Part shown: positions 47,294 to 56,266 of the stretch, in pieces
Layout: every line of letters begins with the position of its first letter
How positions within the stretch are numbered: position 1 is the stretch's first letter
NCBI GenBank assembly: GCA_022571985.1
Contig: JACZWU010000002.1
Span: 248,001-312,000 of the forward strand
DNA from: Candidatus Zixiibacteriota bacterium
GTDB taxonomy: Bacteria; Zixibacteria; MSB-5A5; GN15; FEB-12
DNA: 64,000 bases
Direction of reading: 5' to 3'
Translations under genes and position numbers: made by a program
The notes under the pieces: generated by a model
The model's input: only the letters and a program-made list of their open reading frames with translations
The model's database searches: none
What the model was told of the DNA's origin: nothing

Positions 47294-47722
47294 ATGAAAG
47301 ACGATGCAGCACAGCGACACATTTTACCACTCAATCTCTATCTGGCAGTAGGTTCGGGACTTCTGGTTTTGACGGTAATCACCGTTGTCGTTGCACAAAT
47401 GGATTTTGGACCGATGAATCTGCTGATTGCCATGGGTATTGCTGTTATCAAAGCTACTCTGGTGGCCATGTTCTTTATGCACTTGAAATATGACAATAAA
47501 ATTTACATGCTGGTGTTTAGCGGCTCGCTCTTGTTTTTAGGAGTTTTCATAATCTTTACAATGTTTGATACTTTGCGCCGTGGCGACATCTACGAAGAAA
47601 TAGCTGAACCTTATCTAAAAGAAGCGGTGATTTACAGAAAAGCAGAAACCACAACAGCTTTAAGCCATCCGGCAGCTGATACGTCTAATACTGCTTCTGA
47701 TACAGTAACATCTGACCATTAG
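47294..47722 (+). CDS. coxD: Cytochrome c oxidase subunit IV-like (prokaryotic COX4 family)
   Basis: 142 residues with three membrane helices (~16-36, ~46-68 and ~76-96). The second carries the common IKATLVAMFFMHLKY motif of the COX4_pro family. The C-terminal ~45 residues are polar and Thr/Ser-rich. It is the last gene of the coxBACD set. A small GGAGA/TCTCC hairpin lies at 47745-47759, too weak to call a terminator. Confidence 0.88.
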   Translation: MKDDAAQRHILPLNLYLAVGSGLLVLTVITVVVAQMDFGPMNLLIAMGIAVIKATLVAMFFMHLKYDNKIYMLVFSGSLLFLGVFIIFTMFDTLRRGDIYEEIAEPYLKEAVIYRKAETTTALSHPAADTSNTASDTVTSDH

Positions 47723-47804
47723 CGTGATACTATGTACTCTTTCGGGAGATATACTCTCCTTATAACAGTTTCTCATTTAAACTCAATCTTGTTGGAGATA
47801 TCGC

Positions 47805-48410
47805 ATGCCTAAAAGAATTAACCCGATATCAATCGTCATAACTATAGCGATACTGGCTATAGCATTTGTGGGGATGGTGACTATTGTGATTTTCAAGGCG
47901 GACAGCTCGCAGGAAAGACTGCCTGTTCTCGGAAACATCACTGGTTTTGAACTCACTGAAAGAGATGGCAGCAGCTTTGCAAAAAGCAACATGCTGGGGA
48001 AAATAAATGTAGTCAATTTCTTTTTTACAAGTTGTCAGGGACCATGTCCGATAATGGCAGGTAATATGTCTGTACTGTATAAAGCCTTTGAAACAGATGA
48101 AAGAGTGCAGCTGGTGTCGATATCGGTAGACCCGGCTATAGACAGTCTGCCGCTTTTAAGAGAGTATGCCCAAAGGCAGGGCGTCACGGACAACCGCTGG
48201 CTGTTTGTCAGAGGAGAGCAGGAAGACATTATACAAATCTCCGAAAAGCAGTTTATGCTGGCCGCCGATGCCTTACCAATGATGCACTCTATCAAGTTTG
48301 TCTTAGTAGATGAACTTGGTCAGATTCGCGGTTATTACACCGGCACCGATCCAATCTCTGTCGACAGTTTAAGAGCTGATATTATAGAACTGGTGAATAA
48401 AATTTTATGA
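47805..48410 (+). CDS. Second SCO1/SenC family protein
   Basis: 201 residues. An N-terminal membrane anchor (~8-30) and a thioredoxin fold with C77-x3-C81 (CQGPC) and a His near 164 (MMHSIKFVLVD). TTGGAGA precedes the ATG. With the SCO at 43171 it makes a pair that may divide copper delivery and CuA cysteine reduction. It overlaps the DUF420 gene by four bases (ATGA). Confidence 0.88.
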   Translation: MPKRINPISIVITIAILAIAFVGMVTIVIFKADSSQERLPVLGNITGFELTERDGSSFAKSNMLGKINVVNFFFTSCQGPCPIMAGNMSVLYKAFETDERVQLVSISVDPAIDSLPLLREYAQRQGVTDNRWLFVRGEQEDIIQISEKQFMLAADALPMMHSIKFVLVDELGQIRGYYTGTDPISVDSLRADIIELVNKIL

Positions 48411-48826
48411 ACGTGCATGATCTTCCCACACTCAACGCTACCCTAAATTCGATAACGGCTGTTTTACTGATGTATGGTTTTGTGCTGATAAAGTCCGGGC
48501 AAAAAGAAAAGCACAAAAAAATAATGATAAGCGCCTTAGTAAGTTCAGCTCTGTTTTTGACCAGTTATCTGTTTTACCATTACAGCGTCGGCTCGGTAGC
48601 CTATCAAAGATATGACTGGACCCGGACTCTTTATTTTGCAATTTTGATTCCACACACTATTTTGGCAGTGGGAATGCTGCCATTTATATTTGTGGCGGTC
48701 TGGAGGGCTCTGCATGACCAGTTTGATAAGCACAAAAGAATAGTCCGCTGGCTCTGGCCGGTCTGGATGTATGTTTCGGTCACCGGCGTGGCAGTCTATT
48801 TTATGCTATATCATATTTCTGGTTGA
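48407..48826 (+). CDS. DUF420 family membrane protein
   Basis: 139 residues and four membrane helices, with HDLPTLNA near the start, KEKHKKIMISAL and a late HKRIVRWLWPVWMYVSVTGV, typical of DUF420 proteins found beside cytochrome oxidase genes. Its role is probably in oxidase assembly, possibly heme handling, but is not established. It is the last gene of the respiratory block. Confidence 0.85.
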   Translation: MNVHDLPTLNATLNSITAVLLMYGFVLIKSGQKEKHKKIMISALVSSALFLTSYLFYHYSVGSVAYQRYDWTRTLYFAILIPHTILAVGMLPFIFVAVWRALHDQFDKHKRIVRWLWPVWMYVSVTGVAVYFMLYHISG

Positions 48827-48912
48827 AAAGTTAAAATGTTGTGTATCAATAGATTATAGTTTCTTAGATGGATTCGATTGTGACAAATGGAACAAAGTTT
48901 AAAAAATAATCG

Positions 48913-48940
48913 TTGACTTATTTGATGATTTGGCTATATT
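48913..48940 (+). promoter_or_regulatory. Promoter of the atp operon
   Basis: TTGACT (48913-48918), 16 bp spacer, TATATT (48935-48940). A start near 48948 would leave a short leader before atpZ. Confidence 0.55.
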
Positions 48941-48975
48941 AGCGACTTTAATAATTGGCAGGTTTTGATAGAAAT

Positions 48976-49239
48976 ATGAGCCCAGAAAGACCCCATTCCC
49001 ATAATAGAAGGGAAAAGGGCAAAGGTATGAGGCAACTGGCCTTGCTGTCGGTTGTACCTGCCATGATGGTCGTCGCTCCGTTGGTAGGCTTTTTTATTGG
49101 CGACTGGGCCGACGGGAAGTTTGGTACTGAACCTTTTTTAACGATTTTGGGATTAATTTTAGGATTTGCGTCTGCTGGCAAAGAAATTTATAAAGTGATT
49201 AAAAGAGTTTCGCATAGCAAAGATGAAAACAAAAGTTAG
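48976..49239 (+). CDS. atpZ: AtpZ/AtpI-like ATP synthase assembly protein
   Basis: 87 residues from the ATG at 48976; an in-frame TTG at 48955 would add 7 residues. Basic N-terminus, then two membrane helices, with GFFIGDWADGKFGTEPFL between them as in AtpZ. It helps c-ring assembly or Mg2+/Ca2+ handling in F1Fo synthases. First gene of the atp operon, overlapping the next gene by 17 bases. Confidence 0.8.
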   Translation: MSPERPHSHNRREKGKGMRQLALLSVVPAMMVVAPLVGFFIGDWADGKFGTEPFLTILGLILGFASAGKEIYKVIKRVSHSKDENKS

Positions 49240-49651
49240 CACCGGCTTCGAATTAATTGACAGAACTTTGCGTACGACAGCTATAGTGCTGTCTGTCTTT
49301 TTCCCGTTTGGAGTTTACTATCTGGGGTTATATCCGTCGCTAGCTGTTTTATCAGGAGGCGTCTGGGGTATATTCAATTTTATTTTTATCACTTTTTTGG
49401 TCAAAGTTATGCTGGCCTCAGAAGGTACAAATTTGGCTCGAGCCGCAATCATTGCTTTTATAAAATTTCCGCTTTTGTATTTAACCGGCTACTTTCTGCT
49501 TAAAGTTCCATTTTTCGAACCGCTCTATCTTTTGGCGGGATTCTCCGGGCTGCTTTTAATTATAATTTTGAAAGTACTGGGAAGAGCTTTGCTGGGCATG
49601 GACAAACCCACACTAAGTGACAAGAACAACGAAGGAATGTCGGCCGTATGA
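49223..49651 (+). CDS. atpI: ATP synthase subunit I-like membrane protein
   Basis: 142 residues with four membrane helices, in the standard slot between atpZ and atpB. The sequence is poorly conserved, as usual for the ATP_synt_I family, so the name rests on helices plus position. It is thought to help c-ring assembly. It overlaps both neighbours. Confidence 0.7.
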   Translation: MKTKVSTGFELIDRTLRTTAIVLSVFFPFGVYYLGLYPSLAVLSGGVWGIFNFIFITFLVKVMLASEGTNLARAAIIAFIKFPLLYLTGYFLLKVPFFEPLYLLAGFSGLLLIIILKVLGRALLGMDKPTLSDKNNEGMSAV

Positions 49652-50466
49652 AATTATTGAAGCTGGTTGTTGCCACACTTATGATGCTGCTCTTGGCTGA
49701 GACAGGTTATTCTTCGGGCGAGAGCGGCGGCTTTCAACCTCTGCCGAGTGTCTGGTCTTTGATTTTCGGGCATGAGGGTCCGGTTTACTTTTTTGTAGAT
49801 ATAGTTTATTCGCTGGCCACCTCGATCCTGTTTACAATTACGGTAGTGATCGTTTATCGCAAGAGACAGATGATTCCCGGAAAATTGCAGAATTTTCTCG
49901 AGCTCTTAGTGGAAAGCGCCTACAACTTTATTGAATCAATACTTGGCAATAACGCCAAAAAGTACACTCCTTTTTTAGGCACGTTATTCTTTTACATTTT
50001 GATTAACAATATGTGGGGACTGATTCCGGGCGGACATTCACCTTCGACTAATATTAATATTACCGCTTCAATGGCAATAATGGTTTTTATTTATTCTCAA
50101 TATATCGGTTTTACCAGGCTCGGAATTGCCAAGTATTTTGACCATCTGATGGGCGAGCCCCGGGACTTTATGGGCTGGATGATGGTACCTTTACTTCTGC
50201 CAATTCATATAATCACCGAAATCGCCAAGCCGTTTACCCTGGCGGTGCGACTTTTTGGCAATATCACCGGTGAAGACGTACTGGTAGCGGCCTTTGCGGG
50301 GCTTGGCATCGGGATGCTGGCATTTATGCATTCTCCGGTAGGGGTGCCTCTGAATGTACCTTTTATATTCCTGGGAATTTTGCTTTCTACTATCCAGGCG
50401 CTGGTATTTGCAATGCTGTCAACGATATATTTTTTACTGATGCTGCCGCATGAAGAGGCGCACTAA
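49648..50466 (+). CDS. atpB: ATP synthase F0 subunit a
   Basis: 272 residues: a short signal-like N-terminal helix, then five to six membrane helices. The essential stator arginine lies in FTLAVRLFGNITGED near residue 205, with NMWGLIPGGHSPSTNINIT upstream. It forms the proton half-channels with the c-ring. It overlaps the preceding gene by four bases. Confidence 0.96.
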   Translation: MKLLKLVVATLMMLLLAETGYSSGESGGFQPLPSVWSLIFGHEGPVYFFVDIVYSLATSILFTITVVIVYRKRQMIPGKLQNFLELLVESAYNFIESILGNNAKKYTPFLGTLFFYILINNMWGLIPGGHSPSTNINITASMAIMVFIYSQYIGFTRLGIAKYFDHLMGEPRDFMGWMMVPLLLPIHIITEIAKPFTLAVRLFGNITGEDVLVAAFAGLGIGMLAFMHSPVGVPLNVPFIFLGILLSTIQALVFAMLSTIYFLLMLPHEEAH

Positions 50467-50529
50467 ATATGAAACTGTATGTAGCGAACGAAAAACATGA
50501 ACTTTTCAAAACATTAGAGGAGAAATAAA

Positions 50530-50766
50530 ATGGATTATCAAGCAATGTTGTCCCTGGGACTTCCTATCGGTGTCGGCCTGGCTGCTATCGGTTCGGGTAT
50601 CGGACTCGGCGGCGCTGTGGGCTCTGCCTGTGAAGCAATCGGCCGTCAGCCGGAAGCGTCGGGTAAAATAATGCAGGCTATGATTATTGGTGCCGGACTT
50701 ATCGAGGCGCTGACCATTTATGCGCTGGTCGTATTCTTTATGTTGTACGGTAAAATCGGATCCTGA
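50530..50766 (+). CDS. atpE: ATP synthase F0 subunit c
   Basis: 78 residues forming a two-helix hairpin. Helix 1 is Gly-rich ([20 protein letters not shown]); the loop has RQPEA; helix 2 carries the ion-binding Glu in [11 protein letters not shown] near 60. The Gln and the Glu-Ser pair of sodium-type c subunits are missing, so proton coupling is likely. AGGAG lies 6 nt before the ATG. Confidence 0.96.
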   Translation: MDYQAMLSLGLPIGVGLAAIGSGIGLGGAVGSACEAIGRQPEASGKIMQAMIIGAGLIEALTIYALVVFFMLYGKIGS

Positions 50767-50825
50767 TTAGCAGAACCGGAAAAGAATTAAAATGTTACTT
50801 AAGATAATAAGTTGCAGGAGCGCGT

Positions 50826-51308
50826 ATGAATTTTGAATGGCAACTGCTTATAACTCATTCTTTCAGCTTTCTGATAACGTTGTGGATTCTCAAGCGTTTT
50901 GCCTGGGGACCTCTGCTCGGCCTGATAGATGAGCGGCGAGAAAAAATTGTCGGCGAGTTTGAAAATATTGAGCGTGAAAAAGAAAAGGCCGAGGCCTTAA
51001 ACGCTGAGTACGCTGCCAAACTTCGCGAAATCGACAGCGAACGCCGGACCAAAATCGTGGAAGCGGTCAACGAAGGCAAAAAAATAGCTGAAGAAATTCA
51101 GGCCAGTGCCCGGAGTGAAGCTCACGAAATCAGGCGAAAGTCCAAATCAGAGCTTGAGCGCGAACTGGCCAAGGCCAAAGTACAGCTCAAAAATGATATG
51201 GTTTCTCTGGCGCTGGCGGCGACAGAAAAACTTTTGAGCGAAAAACTCGAAGAAGCCCAGCACCGCAAATTGATCGGTGATTATATCGATGAACTGGAGA
51301 AGGCTTAG
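50826..51308 (+). CDS. atpF: ATP synthase F0 subunit b
   Basis: 160 residues: one N-terminal membrane helix (~5-22), then a long charged coiled coil (EREKEKAEALNAEYAAKLRE...) forming the peripheral stalk. GCAGGAG precedes the ATG. Single-copy b subunit; no b' gene. Confidence 0.93.
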   Translation: MNFEWQLLITHSFSFLITLWILKRFAWGPLLGLIDERREKIVGEFENIEREKEKAEALNAEYAAKLREIDSERRTKIVEAVNEGKKIAEEIQASARSEAHEIRRKSKSELERELAKAKVQLKNDMVSLALAATEKLLSEKLEEAQHRKLIGDYIDELEKA

Positions 51309-51315
51309 TTAGCTG

Positions 51316-51864
51316 ATGAAAACTCGCGAAGTTGCCAGAAGATATGCGACTGCCTTGTATCTCTCTACCAAAGACAAAGATATTGTCTCGGAGATATTCG
51401 AGCAGCTCTCAGTAATTCAAAAACTTGCTCTAAGCGACGACAAATTTTTGGATTTTCTGAAATCTCCGCAGGTGACCGAAACTGACAAAAAAGAATTTGT
51501 CGCTAAAGTATTCGGCAGCCGGGTTCATCCTATGATAACACAGCTGTTTGTGGTGCTGATTGAGAAAAACCGCTTTGAGCATTTCCTTGAAATCATTGAT
51601 GAGTTTGACCGCAAAGTCGAAGCCGACAGGGGCATCGGACGCGCCACGGTTATCAGCGCTAAAGAGCTGACTGCAGCTGAAAAACAAAAACTGACTGAAA
51701 CATTGTCAAAAAAATTAAATTTGAAAATTCAGATAGAAACGGAAGTCGACCCCAATATGATAGGCGGAGTTATTGTCTTAACTCACAACCAGATTATTGA
51801 TGGTTCAATCCGGCATGGTCTGGATATGATTGAGCAAAGTTTGCAGAAAGTAAAAGTGGCATAG
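51316..51864 (+). CDS. atpH: ATP synthase F1 subunit delta
   Basis: 182 residues, all-helical OSCP/delta family, with RRYATALYLSTKD at the start and the C-terminal VDPNMIGGVIVLTHNQIIDGSIRHGLDMI signature. It joins the b-stalk to the top of the alpha3-beta3 head. Unlike most neighbours, it is followed by a 130 bp gap holding a repeat hairpin. Confidence 0.93.
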   Translation: MKTREVARRYATALYLSTKDKDIVSEIFEQLSVIQKLALSDDKFLDFLKSPQVTETDKKEFVAKVFGSRVHPMITQLFVVLIEKNRFEHFLEIIDEFDRKVEADRGIGRATVISAKELTAAEKQKLTETLSKKLNLKIQIETEVDPNMIGGVIVLTHNQIIDGSIRHGLDMIEQSLQKVKVA

Positions 51865-51878
51865 CAGGTAGGTTATTA

Positions 51879-51930
51879 TCACTCTTCGACCCCCGAGTCT
51901 GTGCTCGGGACTTTGTCCGCTTTAGAGTGA
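51879..51930. repeat. Repeat-derived hairpin between atpH and atpA
   Basis: Outer arms TCACTCT (51879-51885) and AGAGTGA (51924-51930); inner stem CCCGAG (51892-51897) and CTCGGG (51904-51909) with a 6-nt loop. The CCCGAG...CTCGGGAC core also occurs at ~32440, ~24980 and ~23630. It may affect mRNA processing or stability in the atp operon. Confidence 0.6.
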
Positions 51931-51994
51931 CTAAATTTAGCTGTATGATAAGAACGAAAAAAAGATATAAGATAGTTTTCTGGAGAAATAAAAA

Positions 51995-53518
51995 ATGGGA
52001 TTAAATCCTGAAGAAGTATCATCGGTAATAAAACAGCAGTTGGAGCAATACGAATCCAAGCTTGAGATGAAATCAGTTGGTCGCGTGCTGCAGGTCGGCG
52101 ACGGTATCGCCCGTATCTGGGGTCTTGAAGATGTGCAGATGTCCGAGCTGATTGAGTTCCCCAACGACGTTGTCGGCATGGTCCTGAACCTCGAAATTGA
52201 TAACGTGGGCGCCGCCATATTTGGCGACGACACCAAAATTAAAGAAGGTGACACAGTTCGCCGCACAGGTAAAGTGGCCGAGGTTCCTGTTGGTGAAGCC
52301 CTGATAGGACGAGTGGTCAACCCGGTCGGTCAGCCGCTGGACGGCAAGGGACCGATTGTGACTGACAAAAGACGCATCATTGAAGGCATGGCCCCCGGCG
52401 TGGTACAGCGTCAGCCGGTCAAAGAGCCGCTTCAAACCGGACTTAAAGCAATTGACTCGATGATTCCCATCGGACGCGGTCAGCGTGAGCTGGTCATCGG
52501 TGACAGACAGACCGGTAAAACGGCGTTGGTGATAGACGCTATTATCAATCAGAAAAACACGGACGTTATCTGTATCTATGTTGCCATCGGGCAGAAAGCT
52601 TCGACAGTTGCACAGGTAGTGGATGTCTTAGAGAAAAACGGCGCTATGGAATATACTATCGTCGTCAGCGCCACTGCCGCCGACCCGGCGCCTCTGCAAT
52701 ATATCGCGCCCTACGCCGGCTGCGCCATGGGTGAAGAGTTTATGTACAACGGCAAGCACGTGCTTTGCGTCTATGATGATTTGAGTAAACAGGCTCAAGC
52801 TTACCGGCAGCTGTCACTCTTGCTGCGCCGTCCGCCGGGACGTGAAGCCTATCCGGGTGACATTTTCTACTGCCACTCGCGTCTACTTGAGCGGGCGGCC
52901 AAACTCTCCGATGATCTCGGCGGCGGCTCTATGACGGCTCTGCCGATAATCGAAACTCAGGCCGGCGATGTCTCGGCTTATATTCCGACCAATGTTATTT
53001 CTATCACCGACGGACAGATATTTTTAGAAGGTGAATTGTTTTTCGCCGGTGTCCGACCGGCTATTAATGTCGGCATCTCTGTCTCGCGCGTAGGCGGCAA
53101 CGCCCAGACCAAAATGATGAAACAGGTGGCCGGTTCTCTCAAGCTTGACCTGGCTCAGTTCAGGGAACTGGAAGCATTCACTCAGTTTGGCTCAGACCTC
53201 GATGAAGCAACTCAAAAACAGCTCAACCGCGGAAAGAGCATGGTGGCGCTCCTAAAACAAGGTCAGTACGTGCCCATGAAAGTTTCCAGACAGGTTATGA
53301 TTGTCTGGGCCGGCACCAAGGGTTATCTGGATGACATTCCCAGCTTAGATATCGGACGTTTTGAAGAAGAATTTCTGGCATTCTGCGAAAAGGAATATCC
53401 GGATATAGAGCACACTCTGAGCAAAGAGATGAAAATCTCAGATGAGATAGAAAAGAAACTGGAAAGCGCGATAGTGAAATTCAAAAGTCAATTTAAGACA
53501 GAAGAAGAAAACGCCTAG
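51995..53518 (+). CDS. atpA: ATP synthase F1 subunit alpha
   Basis: 507 residues. Walker [14 protein letters not shown] near 170-182, the regulatory-site ATP-binding pattern and the C-terminal helical domain are all as expected. It forms the alpha3-beta3 head. TGGAGA precedes the ATG. In most bacteria atpG follows directly; here 3.36 kb of outer-membrane barrel genes intervene. Confidence 0.97.
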   Translation: MGLNPEEVSSVIKQQLEQYESKLEMKSVGRVLQVGDGIARIWGLEDVQMSELIEFPNDVVGMVLNLEIDNVGAAIFGDDTKIKEGDTVRRTGKVAEVPVGEALIGRVVNPVGQPLDGKGPIVTDKRRIIEGMAPGVVQRQPVKEPLQTGLKAIDSMIPIGRGQRELVIGDRQTGKTALVIDAIINQKNTDVICIYVAIGQKASTVAQVVDVLEKNGAMEYTIVVSATAADPAPLQYIAPYAGCAMGEEFMYNGKHVLCVYDDLSKQAQAYRQLSLLLRRPPGREAYPGDIFYCHSRLLERAAKLSDDLGGGSMTALPIIETQAGDVSAYIPTNVISITDGQIFLEGELFFAGVRPAINVGISVSRVGGNAQTKMMKQVAGSLKLDLAQFRELEAFTQFGSDLDEATQKQLNRGKSMVALLKQGQYVPMKVSRQVMIVWAGTKGYLDDIPSLDIGRFEEEFLAFCEKEYPDIEHTLSKEMKISDEIEKKLESAIVKFKSQFKTEEENA

Positions 53519-53531
53519 CGCTTTTAGAAAT

Positions 53532-54128
53532 ATGACAACGAGATTTCTGAAACTCATTACGATTGCTGGATTACTGTTGGTTAGTTTCTCTCTGACTGCA
53601 CGAGTTTATGCAGAAGGTTCTGAAAATAAGACAGTTGCTATATACGGAAGCATCGGCTTTAGCGACCCCAACGGATATTTGGCAGCTGGTGCAGATCTAG
53701 GTTATTACGGGCTGACGCGCCTGAGTCTTGCGATGTCACAAAGAGTAGAAGCAAGTTTTGGCCTTGACTACCATTCTATTCCGCTCGATCCCGCAGAAAA
53801 CATTAATTTTGAAGGCAAGAAATTCACAGCAATATTATTTAATGCCGGACTGAAGGTAAATCCTGGAGAACTTGATGCCGAAGTGTTGCCGTTTCTAATC
53901 CTTGCGGGCGGAATTGCCCTGGTGGATTTTAGTGACACTCTTTTCGGTTTCTCAGGACCAGCAGGAAATATTTTTGCAGATTCAGACATCCGACCATATA
54001 TGGAGATTGGCGGCGGATTCGAGTTTGGTATGTTGCAAGTCTGGGTAAAATTTTCAAATATCTTTCTTCAAGTATCAGATGCCAGTTTCATCTCCTTCGG
54101 AATCGGGGGAAAGCTTTATTTAATATGA
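53532..54128 (+). CDS. Outer-membrane beta-barrel protein inserted after atpA
   Basis: 198 residues. Signal peptide (~1-28, ending VYAEG), then alternating amphipathic strands with aromatic girdle residues, ending in the strand GIGGKLYLI; a typical small OMP barrel. The family is not recognised precisely. It starts 13 nt after atpA and has no strong ribosome site, so it may rely on coupling. It does not carry the atpG-derived start seen in three of the genes that follow. Confidence 0.7.
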   Translation: MTTRFLKLITIAGLLLVSFSLTARVYAEGSENKTVAIYGSIGFSDPNGYLAAGADLGYYGLTRLSLAMSQRVEASFGLDYHSIPLDPAENINFEGKKFTAILFNAGLKVNPGELDAEVLPFLILAGGIALVDFSDTLFGFSGPAGNIFADSDIRPYMEIGGGFEFGMLQVWVKFSNIFLQVSDASFISFGIGGKLYLI

Positions 54129-54195
54129 TTATGAAAGGGCTTAAAATGGAGTCACTAATTGCTCAAGAGAGGGAACAATCTCAAAGGAGGAACAA

Positions 54196-54828
54196 ATGAA
54201 AAGGTTGTTGTCAACACTATTGATGTTTGTCGTGTTTTTCGCAATATGTGGAACAACACTGCAGGCGCAGACAAAAAGAACATCCGGGTTTAAGGGAGGA
54301 CTATCATTCGCAAATTGGTATGGCAGCGATGTTTCGGGGACGGATTCGAAAATTGGATTAGCGGCAGGAACTTTCTATAATGTTCAACCCAGCGACAAGA
54401 TTAGCATTCAGACTGAACTCCTTTACGTTGTAAAAGGGTTTAAAGCCGAAGATTTGGGAATCGAAGTTAAAACAAAATTGGAATACATTGAATTTCCGTT
54501 CCTAATCAAATGGATGTTTCCTACAGATGGAAATGTTAAACCAAACCTGTTCTTAGGAGCAGCTCCAGCTATCAATATTAGTGCAAAAGCGGAAGCCGTA
54601 TCTGGAAACGTAAAAGCGGAACTAGACATTAAAGATTTTATTAAGGGCTTTGATTTCGGATTAGTTTTTGGAGGCGGGCTTGATATTGATGCAGGCAGCA
54701 GTATTATCACTATCGATGCTAGGTACACTCTGGGTCTGACTTCGATTGATAATTCTGGCTTTGATGAAGACGTCAAAAATAGAGTGTTTACAGTAATGAT
54801 AGGCTATGTTCTAAAATTTGGTACTTAA
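54196..54828 (+). CDS. PorT-like outer-membrane beta-barrel protein with its own signal peptide
   Basis: 210 residues. A normal signal peptide (MKRLLSTLLMFVVFFAIC, cleavage near LQA|Q), then strands such as GFKGGLSFANWYG, SIQTELLYVVKGF and FDFGLVFGGGLDI that match the OMP_b-brl_2/PorT-type barrel of FCB bacteria. A strong AAAGGAGG precedes the ATG. The next two genes are homologous in the mature part but have a different N-terminus, so this one shows the ancestral signal peptide. Confidence 0.75.
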   Translation: MKRLLSTLLMFVVFFAICGTTLQAQTKRTSGFKGGLSFANWYGSDVSGTDSKIGLAAGTFYNVQPSDKISIQTELLYVVKGFKAEDLGIEVKTKLEYIEFPFLIKWMFPTDGNVKPNLFLGAAPAINISAKAEAVSGNVKAELDIKDFIKGFDFGLVFGGGLDIDAGSSIITIDARYTLGLTSIDNSGFDEDVKNRVFTVMIGYVLKFGT

Positions 54829-54834
54829 GTAACT

Positions 54835-54881
54835 ATGGCAACACTAAGAGAAGTAAAAAAGAGAATCAGGACGGTTGTTTC
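54835..54881 (+). repeat. atpG 5' end duplicate, copy 1
   Basis: The first 34 bases are identical to the start of atpG at 56880; similarity ends near codon 16. Fused in frame to a barrel gene. Confidence 0.9.
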
Positions 54882-55548
54882 CGCCACTTGTTCAATATTT
54901 TTGATTGCAACGACAATATTGGTCTTGCCGGAATCATTTGTGGCTGCTCAGGAAGCTGTAAAAGCGGAAAAGGGGATAGTGGTCGGAATTTCGTTTACAA
55001 ACCTTAGCGGGCATGATGCCGACAGTATAGGGACAGACTCAAGGACAAGCGCAATAGCGGGAGGATTTTACAGGTACAAAATCAATCCAAAGGTTGCAAT
55101 AGAGCCTCAACTTTTGATTTCAATGAAAGGGGCTAAAGCGTCAGCGCTTGGATTCGATGTAGATTTGAAACTCACCTATCTGGAACTTCCGGTTCTGTTT
55201 AGATTCACAATTCCTTTTCAGGGAAATATTTCTCCGTCAATTTTCGCGGGGCCATCGGTAGGCATTAAGCTCAGTTCAAGGGGAACAGCAGCTTCTTCCG
55301 GGTTTTCAGTAGAGGCTGACCTGGAAAATACCAAAGGCATTGAATTTGGATTAGTAATTGGCGGTGGAATAACGGTAGGAAGTAATGATACCAAGATTTT
55401 TCTTGATGGACGGTACAACTTGGGATTAACAAATGTATTTGAGGATGTTATCACACCGGGCCCATACGACATAGTAAAAGATGCGGCAGGGACCGCGCCG
55501 GATTTTAAGAATAACGGTTTTACAATAAGTTTGGGTATTAGGCTTTAG
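54835..55548 (+). CDS. Outer-membrane barrel protein with atpG-derived N-terminus (fusion 1)
   Basis: 237 residues. It opens with MATLREVKKRIRTVVS, the start of ATP synthase gamma with K/R and S/T changes, followed by a hydrophobic run (SIFLIATTILVLP) and an AxA-like site (FVAAQ). Together these make a plausible Sec signal with a long basic n-region. The mature part (e.g. EPQLLISMKGAKA, GIEFGLVIGGGITVG) is homologous to the PorT-like gene before it. No Shine-Dalgarno; 6 nt after the previous stop. The atpG-like part would be cleaved off on export. Confidence 0.75.
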   Translation: MATLREVKKRIRTVVSATCSIFLIATTILVLPESFVAAQEAVKAEKGIVVGISFTNLSGHDADSIGTDSRTSAIAGGFYRYKINPKVAIEPQLLISMKGAKASALGFDVDLKLTYLELPVLFRFTIPFQGNISPSIFAGPSVGIKLSSRGTAASSGFSVEADLENTKGIEFGLVIGGGITVGSNDTKIFLDGRYNLGLTNVFEDVITPGPYDIVKDAAGTAPDFKNNGFTISLGIRL

Positions 55549-55573
55549 TTTAGTTAGCGAGACTTGAACAGAT

Positions 55574-55620
55574 ATGGCAACACTACGCGAAGTTAAAAAG
55601 AGAATCAGGACGGTCGTTTC
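55574..55620 (+). repeat. atpG 5' end duplicate, copy 2
   Basis: Same 16-codon start, but with synonymous changes at codons 5, 7 and others (CGC, GTT, GTC), so the peptide is kept. Confidence 0.9.
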
Positions 55621-56200
55621 GACCCTGTTAGTGATGGTATTTGTGATAGGCATTTGCGATACAAGTGTCCGGGCACAAACAGAGTTCGGCTATGGCTTCA
55701 AAACAGGTATTACCATGGCTAAATTTTGGGGAGACGATGTTGCTGATGCTAAGTTCAGAAATGGTTTTTCCGGTGGTGGATTCTTTTTTGCAGATGTTAG
55801 TGAACAAGTGAGAATCCAGTCCGAGATTCTATACGTGACGAAGGGCTCCAATTTGGAAGTCGGTTTGGATTCACATTATAGTTATCTCGCGTTCCCACTA
55901 TTGTTCAAATTTCTAATACCGACAGGAGGGAGTGTCACTCCCAACTTGTTCATCGGAGGCGAAATTGACTACAACCTATCAGCCAAACTGGTGAATGGGG
56001 TTACATTCGATATTAAAGAAGCTATTACTGACTTTGACCTGGGAATAGTCATCGGGGGAGAATTGGGTTTTGACACAAGTACTGGAAATTTTACTATTGA
56101 ATTAAGGTATACTCGTGGCTTGAGAGGATTGGACGACTCGGGAGGTGGATTGGATTTTAAGCATAATGTAATTTCTATGATGATCGGTTTCCTTAATTGA
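55574..56200 (+). CDS. Outer-membrane barrel protein with atpG-derived N-terminus (fusion 2)
   Basis: 208 residues. The N-terminus MATLREVKKRIRTVVSTLLV joins the signal-peptide core LLVMVFVIGICDTSVRAQ, which aligns with STLLMFVVFFAICGTTLQAQ of the gene at 54196. The join therefore replaced only the basic n-region. Mature barrel strands include YGFKTGITMAKFWGDD and DFDLGIVIGGELGFD. It is a PorT-like barrel. This copy gives the cleanest view of the fusion point. Confidence 0.78.
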   Translation: MATLREVKKRIRTVVSTLLVMVFVIGICDTSVRAQTEFGYGFKTGITMAKFWGDDVADAKFRNGFSGGGFFFADVSEQVRIQSEILYVTKGSNLEVGLDSHYSYLAFPLLFKFLIPTGGSVTPNLFIGGEIDYNLSAKLVNGVTFDIKEAITDFDLGIVIGGELGFDTSTGNFTIELRYTRGLRGLDDSGGGLDFKHNVISMMIGFLN

Positions 56201-56219
56201 GGCTTTTTAGAATTAAATT

Positions 56220-56266
56220 ATGGCAACACTAAGAGAAGTAAAAAAGAGAATCAAAACGGTTGTTTC
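56220..56266 (+). repeat. atpG 5' end duplicate, copy 3
   Basis: Nearest to atpG itself: the first 35 bases are identical to 56880, and the bases ATT before the ATG are also shared. Confidence 0.9.

Noticed and set aside
50530-50766. Sodium-coupled c subunit
   Set aside because: The Gln and Glu-Ser signature residues are absent.
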